Assembly (NCBI GenBank): GCA_014058105.1
Contig: JACGCM010002198.1
Coordinates: 1,501,001 to 1,565,000 of the forward strand
Direction: 5' to 3'
Source: Kingdonia uniflora
Lineage: Eukaryota; Streptophyta; Magnoliopsida; Ranunculales; Circaeasteraceae
Length of the DNA stretch: 64,000 nt
Shown here: positions 24,201 to 37,110 of the stretch, one piece after another
How the letters are laid out: every line of letters begins with the position of its first letter
Numbering within the stretch: the stretch's first letter is position 1
Made by a program: the position numbers and the translations under genes
Notes under the pieces: generated by a model
The model's database searches: none
The model's input: only the letters and a program-made list of their open reading frames with translations
Told to the model about the DNA's origin: nothing

Positions 24201-26144
24201 CAGAATAATGATTAATCCAATGGCTAAAGGTTATCCTGAGATTAGGACGTGTTAGCTATCATGCTATTGGAGTAGTTGATAATTAGATTATATCTTAGAC
24301 TCCCTTTATTTAATAGGGGCTCTCTAAACTACTTCTATTCTTACTCATTGTGGGACTAAACTAGTATATGTGTAGATGCACACATATACTCCAACACATG
24401 CGTCATATAGATCTTACTGATATGTGCCAATTATCGTGTTCAGCCTATCTTCAGTATCTCAGAGTAATTTTCTGTGTATGTCATAACTTGAACTCCAGAT
24501 GCATAGAGTTTTCAAATATATAGAATAAGACATGCATTTTCCTTGTTATGGAAAACAAAAGTTTTGTATGTCTTCCAAAAGATAATAGCAATGAGTAGAG
24601 GACCATTTTACATGCTACACCTTTTAAATTTTTTTTAAACCAGTATTACCTACTGAAAATCTATTAAAATTCATGTAATAAATTATTGACAAAAGTTAAG
24701 TTTCACAGCCATTAGCCCTGCCGCAGAGAAGTAAGTTCAGTAAAGTAGGAAGCATGGATATAGTTGAGGTGAGGCATCAGGCATCACTTTTTTGATTGAA
24801 GTAAACAATTGTGGGATTATTTGATACATGCACTCTCTATAGATTATTAGGAATTTAAAGTGCTTAATAAACTTACCAGTCCAGTCATGGGACAAACAGG
24901 TGTTTCTCCTGGTGAAGGCACAGGTGCGACAATGTCAGATGATGAAGATGACCAGGTAGATAGTGACACAAACTTGTATGATGGAAGCTTGGAAGGGTCG
25001 GACAATATGGGATTTGGTCCTCTGGTTCCAACTGAGAGTGAGAGGTCATTAATGGAGCGAGTGAGGCAAGAACTGAAGCATGAGCTCAAACAGGTAAAGA
25101 CAAACTTGACACTTCATTGTTGCACTTGCACATACATGTATTCATGGGTTCTAATAATCCGACTGTGTTGGTTTAGGGTTACAAGGAGAAGATTGTGGAC
25201 ATTAGGGAAGAGATTCTGAGAAAGAGAAGAGCAGGCAAACTCCCAGGGGACACCACTTCCCTCTTAAAGGCTTGGTGGCAAACACATTCTAAGTGGCCAT
25301 ACCCAACAGTAAGTCCTCTTATATAGATGCTGGGCAAAATATTCTGCAACATTTCTGGAGACAGCATTCTCTGAACTTTCCAAAAAAATAAATTAATCTA
25401 TATTCTTCTATAATAGGGTAACATCAGTTAATCAGCGGCTTATATGTCTACTCTTAGTAGTACTGAATACTCATTCTTAATCAGTAAATGATTGGCAAAT
25501 TAAATTTGTCAAATGTCACAATGAATATGTTTTGAAATCTTCAGGTCCCTATCCATTCTATATTTTATTGGTATATGACCTATCATTCATTGTCACCGTA
25601 TTGTCTACTTTTATATTTATAATGATGTTTCTTGTATGTCTATCGTTTCCACTAGAATTGAGATGTTTCATTTGATGGAGAATGTCCCCTTTACTTTTGT
25701 AAATGCTTTTTTGCTATATTTGATTTTCTATTATCCAAATTTTGGCAAGTTTATTAGTTAAGTATATTAAACTGACTCCTTGGCCAATTAAGCTATATGC
25801 TGTATTTTGTGGTTATGGTCCTGAATTTTATGACTAGGATAACTCTACCAATCCTTGTTCACGATATGTTTTTTGGTATGGTTTCAGGAAGATGACAAAG
25901 CAAAACTTGTGAAGGAGACAGGTTTGGCCTTAAAGCAAATCAATAACTGGTTCATCAACCAGAGAAAGAGAAACTGGCACAACAACCCTTCATCCTCAAC
26001 AGTTCTGAAAAGCAAACGCAAAAGGTATGTTAAAACTCCACAGAATACTTAATCAAATTACTGATCATTTCAAAGGCATGGAACCAACTTATGTTTGAAA
26101 AAAGAAGTAATGCAGGTGACAACATTGGGGAACACTTTATGTAG
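21209..26144 (+). CDS. KNAT3: Class II KNOX (TALE homeobox) protein, KNAT3-like
   Basis: Six exons: 21209-21898, 23516-23636, 24900-25093, 25177-25308, 25888-26024, 26108-26144, all GT..AG with matching phases; 436 residues with no internal stop. Domain order: His/Gln-rich N-terminus (residues 1-60), KNOX1 (about 167-210, [20 protein letters not shown]), KNOX2 (about 224-271, [20 protein letters not shown]), an acidic linker with [21 protein letters not shown] (about 329-350, [20 protein letters not shown]), and a TALE homeodomain (about 351-412) with the three-residue loop PYP and recognition helix [12 protein letters not shown]. Length is close to Arabidopsis KNAT3 (431). Class II KNOX proteins are nuclear transcription factors that pair with BELL partners and promote differentiation. 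The last exon is only 37 bp and ends [15 protein letters not shown]4 or KNAT5 type is possible; class II is secure. Confidence 0.93.
24250..24396. repeat. Small LTR-like sequence in KNOX intron 2
   Basis: 147 bp with TG..CA ends (TGTTAGCTATC to ATACTCCAACA). On the minus strand it starts TGTTGGAGTATATGTG and carries TTAGTCCCACAATG, the LTR/TRIM-type motif. No matching target duplication was found, so it may be a solo TRIM-like LTR or a fragment. Confidence 0.35.
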
Positions 26145-29144
26145 ATGCCAGCCGCATTCGGACTCAAACCAACCACGAAATCGCATTGTTAGACAAATTT
26201 AATATTAAAATACAGAGAAGTGCATAGAAGATGTTACCGAACGGGGTTGCACGGCAGTATGGGGACTTTTGAATGCATGTGGGTACATTGAGTTAGTAAT
26301 ATTATATATCCTTATGAGGGTCAAATTTGAGAATATAATTTTGGTATAGAACTCTCCTGTGTATATTTCCCTGCATTGGCGGATCCACGATATTAAAATT
26401 TTCTCTGTTCATGTATATGCAAATAAAGACAATTATAGGTTGTGGGTGTTTATAGTGTATTAATCTTTTGTATTATTATTTCCATGAGCTGAGCTGATAA
26501 TATCAGTATACCACCATAACCAAATATCAGGAGATGCTTGTTCTGTTCGGTGTATATGTCCAGGAGGAAAAGAGGACTGAAAGCCTTACACTCTTCCTCG
26601 GCATTAGCTTACTTTGGTACTTTACGTGTATTAACTTGAAGCTATTCTGATATCTGTACTCATTGAGATCTGTAAATAAGGTGTTGATACTTGATCACAG
26701 TGAGGGAGTTACACTTAGTGATTTAACTCGCTCCCATAAACATTACTTGGTTTTCTTTACACTGTTTATAGAGTTATAGTTCCTTGTCCAGTTTGGGTGT
26801 AGTGGATGACCTAAAATTGAGATTTTCCTGTGTAAAATGTGATAGATACTAATACAAATGCCACTTTCACGATACTGTATTTTAATGGGATTTTTAAATA
26901 AATGCTAGTAGCAGAACAACAGGCCAAATTAAGAAGGCATCGACCGGGTGTAAACCAAGCAGGCCGTTCACCAGTGTTTAGAATAATAATTTACTAAACA
27001 CCTTCTGCATAACAAAATTGAGTTTTATTCTGCACAACTAGAGGTTTTGAAAGTAGACAGGGATTTGAGTTAGTCGAAAGGAATGATCATGGAGATTTTG
27101 GTTAGATTGAGTTACCACTGCCTTGGCCAGGTCCCACGCTAGTTGCCGGTTATCCCTCAAAACGCTGAAATTTCAAACAATTGTCTGAAATTTTTTTTTT
27201 CCTGAACAAAGTACTACCAGCAATACAGATTCTTATGCCATAGTCATGTATAATCAACCGATATCATACCTGTGAACAATTGGTTTTGGATTGAAGCTGG
27301 CCGGCTTACACCCCAGTAACTTGGTAGTAAAAAGAAAGTAGGTGTATTGTAGTAAATTGAATAATCGAAATGTAAAATCAAACTAACTCAGAAATCAAAA
27401 TCAAAATCAAAACAATCTTTGATTAACAAGAAAAAAAGGCCCGTAGGTTGTCTTTTACAAAAATCTATTTTGCAAATTTGGAATTTTGTTACATTCGATG
27501 GGAGTAAACTCAATTTTAAACCATAATTGAAAAGTCCGACACATTTAAATATCATGATTAACACAAAATCAGACTTTCAGAAAATGTTTCTATTGTACTT
27601 TTAATTACATGTACATGACTGGATCTTATGTGAAAAAAGAAGCTGCAGTGCTCACATAGAATGTTGCAGTTTTCAGGGAGGAGATCCTGGCGCATTTACA
27701 AGCAAGCTAGGGACACTTTAACTACACCCAGAGCTTTTATAGATGCTCAATAGTAGCAAAATTTTCTACCCTTTAGGCTCCCGAAAAAAAGAACATTCAA
27801 TAAATACTTGACAGATGCTCATGAAATGCAGTAAGGTAAGCAAGCTCGGTGATCGCATTTCATTTATTTTTCATTTTAACATTACTCATCAGCCTAATGT
27901 ATATTATCGCAGAAAATGTTTCAATCATCGCAGTGTCAGTATATCTTTACAAACAACCACAGAAATGTATCTTCACAACAACCCACAGAAAATGTATCTT
28001 CACTAACAACCCGCAGAAAATGATTTTTGGTGAAAAAAAGAAATGACTTAATGTGTGTTTTCTCAACCTGCTTGCACTGCACAAATGGAGTACTATATTT
28101 CTGCTTTCTGAATCCAGTTCTCCATTACTTTCTCTACATGGCAGTAAACTGCGCACAATCTACTATCCTCCCTAATACTGATTCTATCAGTGCCCCTGCG
28201 GAGTAAAGTTCACAATTAGATAAGGGTAACACTGGTTTGGGTTGACAAAGAAACATATAATCTCTATTAGCAGAACTTACAAACTTAAGGCAATCTTGCT
28301 AAAACGAAATCTGAACTAGGAAGGAATATACAGAAATGATGAAAGTCACCTTTATGACTGCGTATCAGTTGTAACTGCGTTAAACAGGCCTATCTCATCT
28401 TTATGAAATCTCTCCAGTGATCATTAATTTATAAATTCGTTGCTTCGTCAAGGACAAAAATACTAATCATCTTATATACATGCACAAGACTGCAAGACAC
28501 AAGCAACAATAAGATAAGACTTGGAAACAAATAATATTTGGGTTTCTAAAACACGTTCCCTACCAACTAAGCAAGCTCTCCTTGGGTAAAACACAGTTAT
28601 TTTCAACTCATGAAAAAATTATCAGGAAAGAAGACATTGGGGATTGGACAAGATTCCAAATAATGCTACTGAGATAATAGACATTTGGCAGTTGTCTCCC
28701 GGGAATAGGCTGTTTCTTATACTTATGTGCTAATAAACCATTTCGCAATCGTGAGGTGGGTCTGTAATAAGTGAAACACGGTAACAAAAGCAACAATTGC
28801 TTGCTACAAGTGTTGTTCTATATTTCGGGGGAGGATTCGTATACACTCAAAAACGCTACACTCAAGTCTCACTCATTAGGAACCACTCATCTAACTCTAT
28901 TAAATGAGTGGTTGCTATAATAGAGGAGGTGGTAAATAGACAACTAGTTTATTACCTCGAAATTAGGTGTCACAAGAGAGAGACATTCTCTTTCTTCATG
29001 TGATTTAGTCTCTCTATCCTCATTCAAAATAGTTTGAAATCAGGCTCTCTCACTCTCCTCTCAGTCAATAACAATGGTGGAAGTGGTAAATTAAAGACTC
29101 TCCCCCTCTATCTCCCTCTCTCTCAAAACAAAATAAATTGAAGA
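26145..29144. other. Region downstream of the KNOX gene, no gene seen
   Basis: Holds the 3' UTR of the KNOX gene and AT-rich sequence. A short tandem repeat lies at about 27945-28020 (three copies of a roughly 28-bp unit containing CAGAAAATGTATCTTCAC). Pyrimidine-rich tracts occur at 29040-29130. No coding signal is convincing. Confidence 0.5.
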
Positions 29145-29150
29145 ACGTAT

Positions 29151-29400
29151 TGATGCGAGAAAAACTCGGTCTTTAAATACCCCGCTCAAAGGGTAAGCGG
29201 GGGTCGAATCCATGGGAGTAAACGTATTAAAAATATAATTTCCTAATTAACTAATAAACGAATCTAAACTAATTTTGAGAAAGGGTTTTGATCTAAAACA
29301 TAAATCTAAATTACTAACTTTCGGTACGATTATAAGGAAAAGAACCTAGTCTTTGGATCACCTCCGATTTAGTTTACTAAACGATATGAAAACGGTAGCT
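29151..29400 (-). repeat. Truncated 3' LTR of the Athila-like element
   Basis: About 250 bp, matching 34685-34970 of the 5' LTR: TGATGCG ends, CGGTCTTTAAATACCCCGCT, and the segment up to GGTAGCTTC. It lacks about 23 bp present in the other copy (near 34725-34750) and stops at the deletion junction. Confidence 0.85.
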
Positions 29401-29825
29401 TCTTTGTGGGTGCCTAGTACGGCAATGAGTTTATTTTCCTGATCCAAGTCCAATGAAGATGAAATGATAACAGGAAGAGTCCTGTTAGGCCCGAGGAACC
29501 GATATCCTAGATTATCCGGAAGTACTTTAAGATTAGGCTTTGGTGGTGACACAATAGAAGGAAGTGGGGGGTTAGAAGACATAGGGAGTGACTCAAAATT
29601 GGGAGTATACCGATGAGGAGGAGTGTATGCAGGAGGATTATTTTCAAGAACAACTGAAATGTCTTTTAGGATTGACTCGTGAATACCAACGATGTCGTCC
29701 TCCAGACAATTTTCTAAGAGATCGTCCCTAGAATGTTCGGAGATAATGGTACCTATCATATTACACTCTTCAGTAGAATCCTGATATTGCCTTATGGCAT
29801 TAAAAATGTTCAGTTCCAAGGTCAT
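29358..29825 (-). pseudogene. Start of Athila-like RT fused to LTR sequence
   Basis: Minus-strand frame with the linker before RT: NIFNAIRQYQDSTEEC, IVGIHESILKD, a proline-rich stretch, LKVLPDNLGYRFLG and SLDLDQENKLIAVLGTHKEA. In intact relatives THKEAIGWTIADIKG follows, where RT begins. Here the frame leaves pol at HKEA and runs into LTR sequence (ATVFISFSKLNRR). Confidence 0.8.
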
Positions 29826-29836
29826 GTTACCGAATG

Positions 29837-30190
29837 TTCATTATTCCATTTCTACAATTGATTATAGCATTGGAAGTAGCTAGGAAAGGTCGACCTAAAA
29901 TAATAGGGATTTGGCCATGGATATTCGAAATCGGTGGTGTATCAAGGACTGCAAAATCTACTGAAAAGTAAAATTCGTTCACCTTAATTATTACATCCTC
30001 AACAATACCCCTAGCAGTTTTGATAGATCTATCAGCGAGTTGAAGTTGTATCCTGGTGGGCTTAAGTTTGCCTAAATCGAGGTCCTCATAAACACAAAAT
30101 GGAATAAAGTTTATACTAGCCCCAAGATCAAGGAGAGCCTGCTGGATGTAGTGTTTTCCTATTACTAAGGGAATGGTGGGACATCCTGGG
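29837..30190 (-). pseudogene. Athila-like aspartic protease region
   Basis: Translates to a retropepsin-like domain: LLDLGASINFIPFCVYEDLD with the active-site Asp in DLGAS, then KPTRIQLQLADRSIKTARGI, and the flap/C-terminal motif IPIILGRPFLATSNAIINCR. Good match to the plant gypsy protease; flanking stops separate it from gag and pol. Confidence 0.85.
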
Positions 30191-30864
30191 TCCTTTTATT
30201 TAATTGGAATTTTAAATGGTAGGACATAGTTAACCTGTTCAACACTAAAGGAATTCTTCCTAACTCTGGTTCTACATTTCTTTGTACACAGTTCCTTAAG
30301 GAATTTAACATATGGCAGAACCTGGTCGATAGCGTCCAAGAGCGGAATGTTAATTCGTACTTGTTTAAATAACTCGAGAATATCTTTCAGGCCTTCATTC
30401 TTTTTGGCAGGAACAAGTCGGTTAGGGAATGGGGCCCTAGGCATATAAGGCTTGTCTACTAGGTCCGGTAGAGTTAGAACACGATGTGGCATAGATGCTA
30501 GATTGTCATGGGCTTTTTCCTGAGATTGGGGAACTAAATTGCTCTTAGTTGGCGGTATAGGGTCTGGTCGAGTTTCTATAGTTCTTTTATTCCAAAGGGT
30601 CATAACTACTTGAGCAGTTTCAATGTTCTCAAGTGAGCTCTGTTGAGTATGAACTTCAAAGGCGGCCCTCGGGTTAGCAATTGGTTGACTAGGGAATTTT
30701 CCATTTTCTCGTTCACTTAATTGGCTTGCTGTTTGTCCTATTTGGGTGTCTAGCTTCTGTGTAAAGGCTCACATTTTTGAAAGTTCCCTAGAATTTTATT
30801 AGGTAACCCCTCTAATCTCTGTTATAAACGGTTGGAGTGTGGATTCTAAACTAACTGGGTGGGC

Positions 30865-31896
30865 TTATTTGGTCGGGTATGTTTGATTCTGCTGATATGG
30901 TAGAGGATTATAACTGGATTGTCCTTGTGGTTGACTCCTCCAAGAAAATGCTGGGTTACTTTGCCAAGGAGATCTACCAAAATTATTTTGGTGTTGTCTC
31001 CTTTCATTATCCAAGATAGCATTAATGTGGTCCGGATTAGAATTAATTAACTCAGGGAGTTGCGGACACGCGTGTGCATAATGGGTCGGATCATTGCATA
31101 AATTGCAGACCCCAGGAATGGATGTTGGTTTAGGGGCCGCTACTTTCCATACGGCCATAACCTCGACTTTACGTGTAAGGGAGTCCAGTTGGACTTTTAA
31201 TTCGAGGCTTTTAAGTAATTCAAGGATGCCTCCTTTTCTAATGGGCCTACGATCACGAGAAGTAAAGTCCCATTGCTGGGATGTCTCAGCGTATTTATCA
31301 AGAAATGCATATGCAGCAGTTTCATCCATATCTTGGAATTTTTCTGAGCTACGGGCTTCGATTGATTCACGGGTTGAAAGAGTTAACCCGTGCAGAAAGA
31401 ATTGGATTAGTCTCTATTTCTCAAAACCATGATGGGGGTACCTTAACAATTTTTCCTTAAAACATTCCCATGCATCGTACAATTTTTCTCCGTCTTCTTG
31501 AAAAAAATCAGAGATATCACGTTTTAAAAGGTCAGTTTTTTTTATAGTGAAAAACTTGATTTTAAACTTCTGTTTAAGGGTGTCCCACTTGTCAATTGAC
31601 TCAGATGGCAAAGAGTTCAACCAATGCTTTGCCTTGTCTTTTAGAGAGAATGGGAAAATGAGTAAATAGATGTACTCCATTGCTATGTCCTTACATCGAA
31701 ACGTTTGGTATATAGACTCAAATTCATCGATATGCAAGTATGGGTCTTGGTTATCGATCCCATAAAAATATAGGATTAAGTTTAAAATTGCAGGCTTGAT
31801 ATCAATCTGGGTTGCCGTAATTACTGGCAACTTAATACATTTTGGCGAGTTTTCCGAAATGGGAGTAAAAAGCTCCCTTAGCGACTTGTCACCCAT
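30865..31896 (-). pseudogene. Athila-like gag (capsid and zinc knuckle), broken
   Basis: Two frames. 31896-31414 holds the retrotransposon gag domain (DPYLHIDEFESIYQTFRCKD, AKHWLNSLPSESIDKWDTLK, FFQEDGEKLYDAWECFKEKL). 31329-30865 continues with a nucleocapsid-type CNLCNDPTHYAHAC at about 31110 and a Gln/Asn-rich tail. A break near 31410 separates them. A further open segment (30603-30196) lies between the zinc knuckle and the protease. Confidence 0.85.
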
Positions 31897-33056
31897 TGGT
31901 TCAGGAAAAAATTTGTTTTCAATTTCAAGGTCATATATGGCCTTAAGACCTTCCGGTTAAACTTGGTTAGCCTTATTAGCTGTTTTAGGAATTGGTGGTA
32001 TATCAATGTGTTGCCTAATCCGATCGTACTTACTAATGAAATGAAATAAAATTGCAAAATTCAATGGGAATTTAAGCACACAATTTAAGATAAACACATC
32101 AACGGTTTTTAAATTTAAATTAACTAAGTCAATCATAATTTAGATGCAAATCAAACTGGATAGGTCAGGCTAGTGTGTGATTTCTAACACGAAAGCTTTA
32201 CTATGCTAACAACAGTCTTAGTGTTTGAACATCAGTCCTCACGCCCGTGTGCCTCGCCTTATCGCACGCGTCTCACACGGAACGGTGACGCCGCTTAACA
32301 ACTGATGGTTCGCAACGCTTGGCTGAAGTGGTTCCTATGAATCCATGTTGGTACCTCGGTCTGGTACCTCCTAATTCCTCTGGTGATGAAATCCCTTGGA
32401 AATCTTACTAATAGCTTTTTAAGTTTTAATTAAATTTAAAGGTCAGGACAGTTAGGAACGTGTGATACGAATTTCTTCGTATCCCTAGGTGGGAGGTTCC
32501 ACTCGCTGGAGATTCCTTTGGGTAATGAAATCCCGCGGAAGAGCCCTAGCGGTTAAAAGCCTTTACTATGTTAAGCATGGAGCAACAATTGAAGCACGTT
32601 AACAGGTCAATTCAAACACAACAATTTTTTTAATTTAAGAGCAACGTGTATTTGAACAGTCCACACGACTTACTTTCCTAATGCCGGGGCGGAGCCGTGA
32701 TGAACCCCTTTTATATGTCAAGTTTTAAGAGAGGACCAACCTACGGGAAGTGTTTCCCGGTGAAGCTGTGGCCACCCCTTCACTTAGGGGGCGAAAGATG
32801 GAGATGCCCCTTCACTTAGAAGACACAAGAAGGATTTAGAGAGAAACTTGTCAATAGATTTTGTAAATTTCTCACGATCTCTGAGTACCAATGATGGACA
32901 CATAAAATGACCACTATTCCCCTATGACTTAATGTTTATTATTCTTAATTTTATTATTAAACATGACTTATAAAGCCAATTTTTATATTTCAGGTCACAT
33001 AGAGCTCATTTACCAAATATGTGCAAATACCGGGATGTATAACTCAAATGATGAAC

Positions 33057-33506
33057 TGTTGGAGAAGGATGTAGAGTTGTCAAACACAAGGGTCCCACAT
33101 GGGGAGGTTACAATTTTGGAGGATAACTCTTGGAGGTTACAAATTTATGTAAGTTCATGGCATAAGTTATAAATCTAATATTAAATGTAAGGACCCTCTT
33201 CTTCATCTATAAAAGGGGAGGTGGTGAGCTCATAAGATCATCCAATTTTGAGAGAATCATTCTTGTAGAGTGCAAAAGAGTATTATTAGAGTAAGTTGGT
33301 ACAAGTCTTGTAAGCATTTGGAGTATTTCATTTTGTAAGTCAATAAAATTCCTCTTTTTGTTGCTAGTTTATGTTCATTTCATTCTCATATCATGTAGGT
33401 TTTATAGTTGTTATAATGGTCGGCTAAGTCCTCACTAGGGGTGAAGATGGATCCGCCATAAGCGTATGATATCATGTAGTAGAATGTATTTTTCTCCAAC
33501 ACAATA
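33057..33506 (+). mobile_element. Solo LTR nested in the Athila-like leader
   Basis: Starts TGTTGGAGAAGGATG and reaches TTTTTCTCCAACACAATA; the inverted TGTTGGAGAA/TTCTCCAACA marks LTR ends. It has GGGTCCCACATGGGG near its start and CTATAAAAGGGGAGG at about 33207 as a TATA region. TGAAC flanks it (33052-33056 and 33507-33511) if the right end is taken five bases after CCAACA. The end is therefore uncertain by five bases. Confidence 0.6.
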
Positions 33507-34662
33507 TGAACATATTATCACAAATCCCAAAACTATATTGTTGGAGACATTCATTATTATCTTATGATCTCTTTAAGTAGAGATATAGAAAGAGTTTTGT
33601 GATTCTCAAATGATATAGTAAAATTGTATTAATATTGTAATTTTCTAAGGTATGATCCTAATTAACATTTTATAGTTAGCATAGCTTTCATGGAATGTGT
33701 TTTTAGTACATACTTAGTTCATACAATATATTCTACTTGAGTTATAATTAATCATGGGATTACATGGACAAAAGGTCGAAGTTTGTTATTTCAATTAAGT
33801 GGAGAATTTAATATACGATACTATGTTGATATTGTATGTAAATGGTGGTAAAATCCGAAGCCCCTAGACCTTTATTCTTGATTAAAACCATATCATTGAT
33901 TTTTACGGTTTTACAACCTTAAATTACTAAAACACAAGACCAAAACTAATTTCTAGTTCCTTTCGAAAGTGAACGATACTCTAATTTTTACCCATACTAA
34001 ACACCAGATTTTAACCGTTATCAGCCAACTTTGTAATTATCCTGCAAAATAAGAGAAAAAAATAGTGATCTTATGACAACAAAAATATAAATTCAAATTC
34101 TAAGTTTAATGCAGTCTATGACGTTCTGATTTTGAAATGCGTATATCGTTCAACTCAGTTGAGAGATAACATTAAATAATACCAATTTGGAAAGATAATT
34201 CAGAAAGGAAAAACATTGAAGAAGAAAGTTTTTGGTAATTTTGCTTTTCTACTGCTCAAAACAACCGATTAATGAACAGCGGCGTCCTTTACTGAGACTG
34301 CTTTTATTATTGTTTCATAAAGCTGTAACTCTCTAACGGCTAAACAGAAAATATGATCTATAGCAATTCGGAAAGGGTTTTGAATTATCTTAAACTTTCC
34401 TAGTAAAAAATTTCCCAATTGTGAAGTATAAATGGTCAAAAACTGTAAAACATTTAGGAACACATTTTTCGCTGAAAACTGAGTATGTTTCTTCAAAAAT
34501 TAATATCTCCGAAACCGCTTATCAGAAAATATTGAGACTAATTTATTCAGAAAGAAATCTCCGAGATCTAAACATAAAATAAATAAATTGGCAAACTTCA
34601 CAACTAAAAAAAATAAAATAAAATAGCTAAAATCAAAAAACTATTATTTAATAGACCGCTCC

Positions 34663-34680
34663 TCCCCGGCAACGGTGCCA
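34663..34680 (-). other. Primer-binding site, tRNA-Asp type
   Basis: Minus strand TGGCACCGTTGCCGGGGA, one mismatch to the Athila-type PBS TGGCGCCGTTGCCGGGGA, four bases inside the 5' LTR. Confidence 0.85.
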
Positions 34681-34684
34681 ATAT

Positions 34685-35781
34685 TGATGCGTGAAAAACT
34701 CGGTCTTTAAATACCCCGCTCAAAACTACGGGTGTCGTAATATAATAAGGGTAAGCGGGGGTCAAATCCACGGGGAGTAAACGTATTAAAAATATAATTT
34801 CATAATTAACTAATAAACAAATCTAAACTAATTTTGATAAAAGGGTTTTGATCTAAAACATAAATCTAAATTACTAACTTTCGGTACGATTATAAGGAAA
34901 AAAACCTTGGCTTTGGATCACCTCCGACTTAGTTTACTAAACGATATGAAAATGGTAGCTTCTATCCGCACGTAATAGCCATGGCTAAGTCTATTCAGGT
35001 CTAAAATCTAGGGTTTGTGGCTAAAACTCCAAGTAAGAACTTCGTTGTTCATGGACAATCGGATCTAGAGTTTATAAACTCCTTTTCATGGCTAGGTGGA
35101 GAGTATTAACTCTAGTGATCTAGAATTCTCTTTGAGTGTGAAAACAATCGAATATGGCTAATTCGACATCTTCCTCATATCTGTAGTAACTTAGAGTTGT
35201 CATGGCTAGATTAACTCTTCGTAACTTCAAATAAGAGAATTGAAGATTAATTCTAAATCTAAACTACTATTAACATCAATTTAGCTCACTTTACCGGAGG
35301 TTCAATCCTTAGCCTAAGCTAAGGAGATTAGCTCTTCATTAATGGTGTTGATCACATCTTAAATTAAACGCATAAAATAAAATAGAGAAAAAAAGAAAGA
35401 TACTGAAAAACGCAAGCTTTATTCCTTCCTGAGATTAAGATGTGTAAAATACATAGAATTGCTCTCATATTTATAGGAGATAGGAGAGACTTATTTACAA
35501 TTCTAAAACTCTATAAGATAAAAATAAATCCTATCTCATGTTAATCCTTGTAGAGTCCTTCATCACCTTTATTCCATGGAGAAAATCTGCAAGTATATTG
35601 AATGTAGGCATCTTCCTTGTGCCTGAGAGACTGCTGGAGATGCTTCAACTCTTTATACCTTCTATTAGATGTATTTTTATACTTATTAGCTCCAACAGTG
35701 CCTGGAAATAAGAAAATACTACTAACATTAGAAATTAATAAATCAGGATTAACAAAATGATACTTTTGGACGCATTAATCA
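34685..35781 (-). repeat. 5' LTR of the Athila-like element
   Basis: About 1.1 kb with ends TGATTAATGCG and CGCATCA on the minus strand. Its promoter-distal part matches the truncated copy at 29151-29400. Confidence 0.75.
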
Positions 35782-36770
35782 TACGTATTTCTACGTCTAT
35801 CACGTATTTAGGGGTTGGATTGATAGAGATTATGTGATTTGGTGTTGAAGAACAATTTTAGGGTTTTGATCCACGTGATTCTTCGCCTACTTCGTCGCTA
35901 ACATCATATCTCTCTTCCTTGCAACACATATTTCTCCCTCTTACTCAACTATTTATTTGCAATTGTTGTTGTTGATTATGGGTTTATTGAAAACTATGCA
36001 CTTATTTGCCATAGTTGTTGTTAGAAGATGAGGTTTCAATGGGTATATGCAAAGGTTGTTGCTGTTGGAATTTAAATTGTAATTATTGGTTTCGGGTTTT
36101 ACTAAATATCTCATAACTTTGATCATGAGCTTTTTCATATGTAATACGAGCAACATGGTACGCGCTAGAGCGTGCGAAAGCATTATTTACAAGAATTAAA
36201 TTGGATTTGAGTGTAATTTTGTGATATATTAAAGTTAACCTTTTCTTTGCTTAGGAATACCATATTATGCCCGCATTTTTAACAAAAATTATATGCTGGA
36301 TAATACTCGTCATTGAATATAGTCTTTGCAATAAGATGATAATTGGATATTAATCGATTTTGATCAAATATACTTGTACTAATTATTTTTATTTCTTGAG
36401 GTACCTTGAATGATGTTCTTATTTGCACATTGTTAAGTCTGTTCTTACTAAGGTTAAAAAATCTTTGAGCAAATTGAACGAAAGCTTACGACCTATTGTG
36501 ATCTTTATATCCAAACCTATTGTGATCTTCATATCCAAGTGGCTACACATAGTGTGTCGGTTCTATATATAGGATAATAGAGACAACTATCAAATAACTT
36601 AAATGTACTTAGTATTAAAATTTGTAATTTTGAAATAAATCTATCTAATTTGGATTAATTTTTTTAATATAGCTTCGTGAGTTGACTTTTAATCTTATTG
36701 TTTTCCTCATATTGATAGAGGTTGGATCATTTTCATTCTCTTAAATTGATTTGGGCAATGCTGTTGTGTT

Positions 36771-37110
36771 TTGAATGTTTATCTTGATGGATCACAAGTT
36801 CTTACTAAAGCTTTTTCTTTGGTGCTTAGAGAATCTCATACTTTTTCTGATCCAAACTCACTTTATGACCATTATGTTCATCAAATGAAAATGAGTTATG
36901 CTTATAAACTGATGACTGATGTATCTTGGATCCCTGATAGTCATACAGGGGGAATTGGATTTGTTTTGATAACTGATACTAATCAACCTATTAATACAGG
37001 TTTCCATTTCACCACAGCAAGATGCCCAGAAGATGTTGAAGGGAAGTGTATTTATTGGGAAGGTTTTACTTGTAGCTGGCTGCCAAAGAGTCATTAACTA
37101 TTTAAAGGAT
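36771..37110 (+). pseudogene. LINE RNase H-like remnant
   Basis: A 108-codon frame ending SWIPDSHTGGIGFVLI..NTGFHFTTARCPEDVEGK. This resembles the RNase H-like domain at the end of plant LINE ORF2 (WxPDxxxGGIGFVL). No other LINE parts are next to it. Confidence 0.55.

Larger units (their letters stand above)
29151..35781 (-). mobile_element. Athila-like Ty3/gypsy retrotransposon with internal deletion
   Basis: Minus-strand element. 5' LTR 34685-35781, a tRNA-Asp-type primer-binding site at 34663-34680, long leader, gag (about 32000-30865), protease (30190-29837), the start of RT (29825-29400), then a direct jump into a truncated 3' LTR (29151-29400). ACGTAT lies on both flanks (29145-29150 and 35783-35788, with one extra T on the right), a plausible target duplication. 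The rest of RT, RNase H and integrase are missing, so the element is dead. A solo LTR of another family lies in its leader (33057-33506). Confidence 0.82.

Noticed and set aside
32963..33172. 69-codon open frame in the Athila-like leader
   Set aside because: Overlaps the start of the nested solo LTR; no coding features.
36858..37094. Minus-strand frame over the LINE RNase H remnant
   Set aside because: Shadow of the plus-strand frame with SWIPDSHTGGIGFVL.
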